Assembly (NCBI GenBank): GCA_003415625.1
Contig: PYIU01000007.1
Location: 62,001 to 126,000, forward strand
Reading direction: 5' to 3'
DNA: 64,000 bases
Origin: Aquanectria penicillioides
Lineage: Eukaryota; Ascomycota; Sordariomycetes; Hypocreales; Nectriaceae
Part shown: positions 56,732 to 64,000 of the stretch, in pieces
Layout: each line of letters begins with the position of its first letter
How positions within the stretch are numbered: position 1 is the stretch's first letter
Position numbers and translations under genes: made by a program
Notes under the pieces: generated by a model
Told to the model about the DNA's origin: nothing
What the model saw: only the letters and a program-made list of their open reading frames with translations
Database searches by the model: none

Positions 56732-58339
56732 CTATAGGATCATAATGCCACCAACAAAAGCTGCAAAAACAGAACCAACAACAATAACTAAAGCTTTGTA
56801 GTCTGTAAAAGCCGCAGCAGCACTCTCGTCGTCTTCACTCTTCACAGAGATGGCAGTAGACGTAGCATACGCACATGTCTCCGCTCCAGCGCTATAGGTG
56901 CTGATCAAGCCGGGGTAGTTGCTATCCGCACATCCAAGAGAAACTAAACTGTACCCGCTTATCGTGCCTCCGGTGTAGTTGTAGACGGTGGCCGGCATCG
57001 TCGTAGCTGTAACACGAGTGATGGCACCAGTGGATGCACCACTCAGGCCGCTGGTAACCAGGGCATCGCCGCCGGAGGGGCGGTCAGGAATGTCCCAGCT
57101 AGATAAAAAGGCGCTTTCGGATATAAGAGATGCAGCGCAAGAGGTAGTAGATGTGCTCTCCGCCGTCTTGTTTACCGATGTGACGAGAGACATGCTAATC
57201 TTCAAGTATTGCTCTTTCAGATAGGAGTAGTCCTCAAGTAGGGTGACCTCTGTGGAGCTGTTGATGGCGACAAGACCTACACAAATAGTTAGCCGCGTGA
57301 TCTACGGAATCAGATTCATACTGGCTACCATAGTTGTCATCCTCTTCAGAGTACTCATATACTAAGCCACCGGATAACTCTGTCATCTGAGATCCGTATA
57401 GGACAGGTACGTTGGAGAAGGTTCGCGGGCGGACATTGTTGCAACCATACTCGCTGAAGAAGACCGGAATATTAGTACCCTCAAACTCAGAGATGATGTC
57501 ATCATAACCAGACTCCGTGTAGCTACTGTCACCGCACCACTCGTAGTCGTTCAAGCCAAAAAAGTCAATCCGAGAGTAAGTCGAATTCTTGAGGCTGCAA
57601 CCAAGATATGCCCAAGTGTCACTTAGCATGTCAGCAACATCCGCAGCCGAGTATCCGACACCAATATCCCGGGGCCCGTGCAAAGCAATGTACTCCTTTA
57701 AATCTCGCACGACGGCACGGATATACGCCGGCGCGTCATCGCTGCTCTCCTCGTTCAGGATCTCGTTGCCGGCGAAGAAGCCCAGGAGGTTGGGGTAGTC
57801 CCAGAATGCTTCAACCATTTTGAAAATGTGCTTCAGGTAGGCGAGTGTGTAGGTGCTGCTTGGATCGGACCGATCGATGTATTGGCCGCTCAAACCTCCA
57901 CACTGTTAGTATTGAGACAAAGCTGCAATGCATGGACTTACCACTATTGACGTCGAGGATCATGTACATGCCAGCCGCGTTGAAGATAGAGACGCACTCA
58001 TCGTGGTTCAGGCTCGGGGAAAGATTGTATACTCGGATGGTGTTCACACCCAGCTGCTGCATGATAATAGCATCTCGAAGACAGACGTCAGGGTCACTGA
58101 GAGGATCAGAAGTTCCATCAAATCCAGACGAGCCTCCAGGCTGGTATCTATTCGGCATTACTGGTCAGCCCCCTTGCCTAACCTCGTATAGAACGGGCGC
58201 CGTACGTTACACCGATTATGTCAAACCGATCGCCAGTGGAGTTGTTGATGAACTCAGATCCATCGATCGATACATAGCTGACAGCGCGGACAAATGATAG
58301 GCACAGCGATGCTGCAGCCAAGGAAAATCGAATCTTCAT
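56732..58339 (-). CDS. GPI-anchored beta-1,3-glucanosyltransferase (GH72)
   Basis: Four exons: 58339-58206, 58147-57942, 57895-57329 and 57276-56732. The introns are 46-58 bp, giving 483 residues. A signal peptide (MKIRFSLAAASLCLSFVRA) precedes SYVSIDGSEFINNSTGDRF and the GVTYQPGGSSGF motif. LGVNTIRVYNLSPSLNHDEC follows. The two catalytic acids are in FFAGNEILNEES (Glu158, acid/base) and FFSEYGCNN (Glu262, nucleophile), at positions close to those of yeast Gas1. GLVYEYSEEDDNYG closes the catalytic domain. The C-terminus is Ser/Thr-rich and ends in the hydrophobic stretch ALVIVVGSVFAAFVGGIMIL, a GPI-attachment signal. There is no X8/CBM43 domain, as in short Gel/Gas members. The enzyme elongates and remodels cell-wall beta-1,3-glucan at the plasma membrane. 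Confidence 0.95.
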
Positions 58340-59347
58340 CCTGGCAGTGCCAAGCTTGCTAGATGCTAGTGGGGATTTAGCAGCGGGAATAAAAGTGTCC
58401 GATATTGAAAACGAGCAAGGGGTCAAACAAAAACGAGAGGGCGAAAAAAAAAATAGAGAACGAATGGCTTTCAAGTCTAGGTAGAATAAGGGAAAAAGTA
58501 ACTGGGGACTGTAAAATAGAGAAGAGGGAAAAAGGAAGAAGAACAAAAAATTGAATCTACAAGCGGCCAATACGCGGGAAACGTGCCGGTCGTGGAGTCT
58601 ACCGGTGATTACGAGTCCCACTATCACACTAAAAAACTACCAAACACTCAATCACCTAATCCAACCTAACAAGTGTACGCGTACTCCCTGTCGCAATCAT
58701 GCCACGTCATGCCCCTTACAGTTAAAGCTCGTCGCCTGCAAATGCGCGTCATTGAGAGATTGCACATTGAAACCTCTTTAATCTCAATGTCAGGAACTCA
58801 GTAGTTCCGTATCAGACTATCTCGATGGAACGCATCTGGCTAAAATGAGCGTGAATGAAAGCAGTGCCTTTTGCACTAATTATCGCCGGTCTCTACCTTC
58901 AGGGCTGAGTACAACGGCACTCAGGTTCAGATAGTTTCAAGGACATTATCAACGGCTTCGTTGATTAGATATAACTTACCGTCATAGTGATAAAATTAGT
59001 ACAGGCCTAATCGCGATGAAATTCAGGTCAGCGTTCAATGATATATTTTCCATCGGCGGACCCTAGGCGACTCAACCTAGACGAAAATTGGGGAATGATC
59101 TATACGACATCGAATCCCCAGTTATGGTGGTAAACTTGTGTGGGTTCTGGGACTGTTTGATGTTGTGGAGTGATCATCATCAAGCATGGGTTTCCTAGGA
59201 ATAACCCCGGGTTGGTTGCAAGCTCATTGACGTAAGCTACGCACCGGAAAAGTGGTCAGACGTCTATTCCATAATAATGATAGCCTAATCGATCGTAATA
59301 TTTGCGACCCAAACCATTATAATTCCATTACCAGTTGGTTAAACTGT
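58340..59347. other. Intergenic region upstream of GH72
   Basis: This contains the presumed GH72 promoter. No other gene is recognised. Confidence 0.6.
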
Positions 59348-60920
59348 CTAGGCCCGAGTGTGAATATGTAAAGTTTCGAAAGTTTCGAAATCCCCCTGCT
59401 TAGATACATTAATATCCATGTTTGAGTTGAATGGTCCGTACAGCTTGTCTCTGGCTCTGTTTTCTCTAGCTAACCCGAAATGCATCATAAGTGACAGTAC
59501 CGCAACTAGGCTACTTAGGGTACATCTGATGGCACATCTAGTAGTAAAGAAAGGTCTACGATTGATTATCATTAACCATATAGCGTACTGCTGAGAGACG
59601 AGCACAGGCCGATGGTCAAGTCCGGCTCCCTTTTTCGAATCCCCTCCTTGATTATTGAACGGCCAGGTGACGTTCAAGGCGAGAACTGGGAAAATCACGC
59701 ACGCAGCAAGCAAGGCTCCCCAGTTTTGTGTATGTCCTGAACTCCAGCCAAGAGCCCATATCCGAGAGTTCCCATGGCTGCAAACCCCGCTACGATAAGT
59801 CCGCGGTTGCCATACTTGCCCGAAATGAATCCCCCCCCCGAAAAAAAAATAGGGTGGCGCTGTGAGGCCTTGGGCAGTGACCGAGTCGAAACCCATATTG
59901 TGAATAATGTTGGGAAGGAAGTTTGACAAGGCGGCAAACGAAAAGTTGCAGCAGAAGCGAATCATAGCCTGGATATAGTTGTTGTAGTCTAGTAATCCGG
60001 CTACGACTTGCTTCCACCTGATTTTGCGCTCTGATGAGCTTTCTCGGATCTGTAAACGCCCCACGGCAATAGTTTGCTCTTTTTCAGTGAGCAACTTGGC
60101 TGTAGCAGGAGAGTCAACCAAGAAGAAGTAAATTACGGGAGCAAACAAGATGGTGGGAATGCCCTCTGGAGCCTGTCAGTAAACTGCAAAGTGGAGGGGG
60201 GGGCATATAAGATTCCCAATAATGGATAACAACCTCCATGGTCATAAGGAGCCGCGGATCGGAGGGATGCCGTATGCTAAACTAGATGCAAACGTATTCG
60301 CAAGTGGTAACATCCCGAGGAGGATGGACATGCGGAATGCAAGCTCCTTTCGCTTGTATTGGCAAGACAGGAAATACGGAGCACCGGCGCAGATTTAGCC
60401 TCAAAGATACGTAGAAAGACTCAGGTGACAACTAAATCGGTTGTGTTTCGTGCAGCGCCGAAACTCATGGCACCCGCACCCCAACTTGGTTTGTCAGTAT
60501 ATCCACCGATTACGGATAGGAAGATAGCATACCCTAGGAAGAGGATTGCGACAGAAATGTGAGCAGGGAAGAGTTTCCGCAGCATTGCGGTCCATTGGAA
60601 GGCTATGTAGCTAACATAGAAAGAATTGAGCCCCTAAGCCCACTGCGAGGAGCTAACGCCAAGAGCCTTCTGAGCTCCATCGGCGCTTGCATTGCCAATG
60701 TTTCCGTGGTCAAGGTACGACAAGACGTAGAGATAGCAAATGAGTCGAAGCAACCGTCGATCAAACTAGAATCGCGTTAGAGAAATGCAGCAAGACGCAA
60801 CAGCGACTCATACCTTTTGGCAGATGCTGCTATTTGCGCCTTCAAGGATAGTTGTCTGTGTATTTGCATTGTAACTTTTGATGCCCCACTGTAGAAAACC
60901 CTGCAAGAGCTGTCATGCGG
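59348..60920 (-). pseudogene. MFS transporter pseudogene (ACS / allantoate permease-like)
   Basis: The minus strand spells an anion:cation symporter of the MFS. RRLLRLICYLYVLSYLDHGN and IGNASADGAQKALGVSSSQW (about 60.75-60.65 kb) give helix 1 and the loop. A TAG follows where Trp or Tyr is expected, then GLNSFYVSYIAFQW. After frame changes comes TFLRIFEAKSAP-like sequence (motif near helix 4). The frame 60148-59348 carries IYFFLVDSPATAKLLTEKEQ and then NNYIQAMIRFCCNFSFAALS. Further frameshifts near 59.83 kb lie at a C/A homopolymer (CCCCCCCCCGAAAAAAAAA on the plus strand). The intact family imports allantoate, vitamins or small carboxylates. The copy is dead. Confidence 0.82.
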
Positions 60921-61327
60921 GTCAAGGTGGCTAGTTCTAAGAGAATTGACTCAGCAGTGAGTTAAGCGCAGGTGCATTATCCCCGAAGCCCAACTATATT
61001 GACTATGGATATATTTGATTTGATCAGTTATTTATTTGAGTTAATTCCATAGCATTTATTCAGTTGCCTGGGTACTTACTCGCGTGGAGCCTCACCATGT
61101 TGATGGAATATCGGTATTGATATGGAGATACCGATACCCAGCTAGGTTGGGATATCATTCAATGAATAGAGACATAATAGGAGTTTCAGCTATGATTGTC
61201 ATTCCATAGGTTGGGCCATTAATAGGCCGATGGGAGGACACAGAAGACGGCGGGCAGAAGTTGGTGGCATGGTTAGCGTCTAATCTCCACCTAAGCTGAG
61301 TTCGAGAAATTATTGTCATACCGCCCG

Positions 61328-61665
61328 GCCTGACCCACCTCCTCTCTCTCTTCTCAACCTAAAATGGATTGCTGAAAATTCCCTCTTTTGGCCTTTGCTT
61401 CTGTCTCACGTGAATATCATATGTTGAAGTGGTTCCTTTCTCTATATTTTCTTGCCTTTCCTTTATTTCTTTAGCTACATTATATTATGGATTGTATTGT
61501 GGGTGAGGGCTAAGAGCTCAAGCATTTAAAGCTAAGGGTACTGGGGCCAGGTACCAGCCCCGGTACCCTTGGTCCGATAGATATTCTTTTGGTCTTCTAT
61601 CTCTTGTACCGAAAGGTTCTAACAACAAAACCACGAGCGGCGCCGTGGCCTTTTGTTCCCCCTGT
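61328..61665 (-). repeat. Multi-hairpin dispersed repeat, copy D (inverted, truncated)
   Basis: This copy has the same orientation as C and ends GGCGCCGTGG ... TTCCCCCTGT at 61665. The middle hairpin is GGGTACTGGGGCC/GGTACCAGCCCC. The terminal CCTTTCG/CGAAAGG hairpin expected before 61328 is missing, so the copy is cut short by roughly 50 bp. The stretch 60921-61327 shows nothing else. Confidence 0.82.
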
Positions 61666-62732
61666 TTCATAAATAAGATTATAATATCGCTGAAATCAGC
61701 CTGGTGGGCTTTGCTTATACACATATTCTTAAGGAGCAGTCTATCATCATATCGCCGGCGGGTATTTGGCACATTACATATGGTCGTCATCTGCATGTTA
61801 ACGTTTATTTTCGATTTCATGGCACCCTTTAAATATTTGCATACCTAATGTCCGCTAATTGCATATCATATAATTTCACGAAGAAGTATGCTATTAGACA
61901 TGAACTTCAAACTACAGAAAACGCTAGATGCTGTCGTATCGAAAATTGGTGATGGCTGTGCATCCACTGCACCAATTCTAGGATACATGCCCCAAACGAT
62001 ATCTCGAAACCATCTATAAGAAGATTCCCGCGTTACAGCTGGCATGGAAGTTCGCATGATCAAACGCTAGAGCGTCCCAGACTCTTAGTCGTTAGTGTTA
62101 CAGTACAGAAAATTATATCACGTTATTCGGTCGCGCCATCTGAAGTCATTGGAACGACAGGGCTTGGCCAATGCCACAGGCTAATCCCATACAAGTCTCA
62201 ACGTGTCGGGTATGACGGAATAGAGAATAAACATGTCCTAGCATGCCTCTCATTCCATAGCATCAGTTACCATTGTTTGATTGCTGGCTATTGCTAAACA
62301 AGCACATTTCAGAAGCGCAATATTGACTCTCATCGGAGGATTCCGCAATCGGCAGTTGGTTGGTGAAAGTGAGATGCAACTTGACCTCGCAAATTCAAGG
62401 ATAAACCGCCGGTGCGAGGCAATACAACTAAACGGGCAAGTCGCATGAATCATGCATTAATGAACCAAGGTTTGTGCACAGTCGGTTAACCGGTTGGTCA
62501 ACTCAATCCGGAGTCTTCCCCGCCATGGATTGCAGGCCGAGGAGACTGAAACAACCATTGGTTAATAGGGCCCCAGTCATTTCGCCATATTGATAACCAT
62601 GCAGTTGGTTCTTTTATTTCTATCATACGATAAAATGAGCTCGTGTTGATTGTTGGTGCACAAGGCAGATAAAGAAGTAGAGGAGGGGGCGCCTTTTTTT
62701 TTCTTTACGTTCACCACATTTAGCAATTGAAC
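61666..62732. other. Intergenic region
   Basis: About 1.1 kb upstream of the LaeA-like gene without a recognisable coding region. Confidence 0.6.
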
Positions 62733-62738
62733 CACGTG
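62733..62738. promoter_or_regulatory. CACGTG E-box near the LaeA-like start
   Basis: CACGTG, the palindromic site of bHLH and some bZIP factors, lies 18 bp upstream of the ATG at 62756. Its closeness to the start means it may instead be in the 5' leader. Confidence 0.3.
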
Positions 62739-62755
62739 TGTGGCGGATTACTACC

Positions 62756-64000
62756 ATGGCTGAATACCACTCTTCCCCAGTTCTTGAGGCCGATGAGGTG
62801 GGTTTTCTTTTAGCTAATGTTCCACATTCTTTAACTGTCTCGCCAGAATCCAGTTGTGGACGACGGTGACTCTTCACTCGGCGAGGTTAGGAACTTAGCT
62901 TCCATCAGCCTACGTCGTACATGCGGACTGAAACCATGATAGGACGCGGCATCGTCAACACAGAGCATCTCAAGCTCCATAATTGACTACCGACGTGAGA
63001 ATGGGAGGACTTACCACGGATATAAGGATGGAAGTATGTTGCTCCAATCTTGGTGGCTCAATACTAATCGGTGCTAGGATACATCATCCCCAATGATGAG
63101 ATCGAAAACGAACGACTTGGTATGACTTTCAATTTTCACCGTACCATATCGCTCATCTTTCATGGCAGACTTGCAATATCACCTATTTCTTCTAACTTTT
63201 GATAACCGCCTCGGCCTGGCGCCTCCCAACCGACTGGGTGCAATGTCACAGCGAGTGCTTGATGTCGGTACAGGCACGGGAATCTGGGCTATCGATTATG
63301 CTGATGACCATCCGGACGCTGAAGTGAGCATCCAATTGTGTTGGGTGGAAGGATTACTAACTCGAAATGTAGGTAATCGGGATCGACCTGTCACCCATCC
63401 AGCCAGACTTGTACGAATCTTTTCTGCTATTTAGATGGGAAGTAGTTACTAACAAGTAGAAGCGTTCCACCTAATGTCCGTTTTGTCATTGATGATTTGG
63501 ATGAAGAGTGGACCTACTCACACCCCTTTGATTATATCCACAGCAGGATGATGAATGGAAGTATCAAGAATTGGTCGGAATATTTCCGCAAGTGTTACGA
63601 GTAGGAGCTTAATCATTATTTCCACACCTATCAAGCAGCTAATCCATGACAGTAACCTCACTCCAGGCGGTTACTTTGAAGTGCAAGATATTAGTGTACT
63701 TGCCTACTCTGACGACCACACTCTTACAGAAGATTCCAACTTTTCAAAGTGGATGAAGCTTCTATACAATGCTAGTATCACAGCAGGGGTACCAGTTCAA
63801 GACTTAGATAACTTTAAGGGTCTCTTAAAGGATGCTGGCTTCATCAATATAACTGATTCTAGGTTTAAATGGCCTTCAAATACATGGCCAAAAGACAAAA
63901 AGCATAAGGAACTTGGGACATGGCATAACGAAAATATGTCCACTGCCCTAGAAGCAATCTCGATGGCCCTATACACGCGTGTTCTCGACTGGTCTCAGGA
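62756..64000 (+). CDS. LaeA/UMTA-like SAM methyltransferase (runs off the window)
   Basis: I reconstruct eight exons: 62756-62797, 62847-62885, 62964-63033, 63078-63119, 63169-63323, 63373-63410, 63463-63600 and 63653 to beyond 64000. All have GT..AG introns, giving 290 residues so far. The family pattern is clear: SIIDYRRENGRTYHGYKDG, then YIIPNDEIENERLDLQYHLF and the SAM motif RVLDVGTGTGIWAIDYADDH (Asp96, GTGTG). VIGIDLSPIQPDFVPPNVRF follows, then DDLDEEWTYSHPFDYIHSRM, LTPGGYFEVQDI and FKWPSNTWPKDKKHKELGTW. Members of this group include the secondary-metabolism regulator LaeA and many methyltransferases of fungal gene clusters. The last two short introns and the 38 bp sixth exon keep the frame, so the gene looks intact. 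Whether it is a global regulator or a cluster enzyme cannot be told. Confidence 0.88.

Noticed and set aside
1..64000. CRISPR arrays, bacterial operons or riboswitches
   Set aside because: The DNA is fungal, and no regular spacer-repeat structure or prokaryotic signal was seen.

Overview
The window reads as an accessory region of a filamentous ascomycete (Pezizomycotina) genome. The evidence is short spliceosomal introns of about 46 to 87 bp (GTRNGT donors, CTAAC/CTGAC-like branch sites, YAG acceptors), exclusively fungal gene families (fungal rhodopsin-fold receptors, GH72 glucanosyltransferase, LaeA-like methyltransferase, NACHT-ankyrin NLR, TPR-CHAT), and strong signs of repeat-induced point mutation (RIP). 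No species call is possible from sequence alone. Exon boundaries below were derived by hand from reading frames and splice signals.

Layout. 1-11.6 kb is an extremely AT-rich, TpA-rich block holding a RIP-destroyed Ty3/gypsy retrotransposon on the minus strand; zinc knuckle, protease, reverse transcriptase, RNase H and integrase can still be recognised in order. It ends sharply against a broken minus-strand NLR gene (nucleoside phosphorylase-NACHT-ankyrin, 12.2-14.5 kb). 14.6-22 kb carries three copies of a ~0.4 kb multi-hairpin repeat (a fourth lies at 61.5 kb), an intact PsiD/PSD-type decarboxylase, a dead MFS transporter boxed by two inverted repeat copies, and an intact three-exon SRPBCC (Bet v1-like) gene. 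22.6-27 kb is mostly gene debris.

27.2-37.1 kb is the most striking part: a caspase-fold (C14) protease gene, a convergent gene for a 312-residue protein of unknown function, a shattered CHAT protease domain, and an intact 957-residue TPR-CHAT protein whose upstream region has a 176 bp tandem duplication. Together with the nearby NLR pseudogene this resembles a fungal allorecognition / regulated-cell-death island. The caspase gene and the 312-residue gene are clearly more GC-rich than their neighbours.

38.8-50.7 kb holds two intact fungal-rhodopsin-type seven-helix proteins flanking two intact O-methyltransferases, with a decayed cytochrome P450 between the methyltransferases; this looks like the remains of a small secondary-metabolite locus. 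50.7-53.9 kb has no recognisable gene but contains micro- and minisatellites. 53.9-60.9 kb contains a basic Ser/Arg/Lys/Pro-repeat protein, a multi-pass membrane protein, a four-exon GPI-anchored GH72 beta-1,3-glucanosyltransferase and a second dead MFS transporter. The window ends inside an apparently intact LaeA/UMTA-like methyltransferase with at least eight exons.
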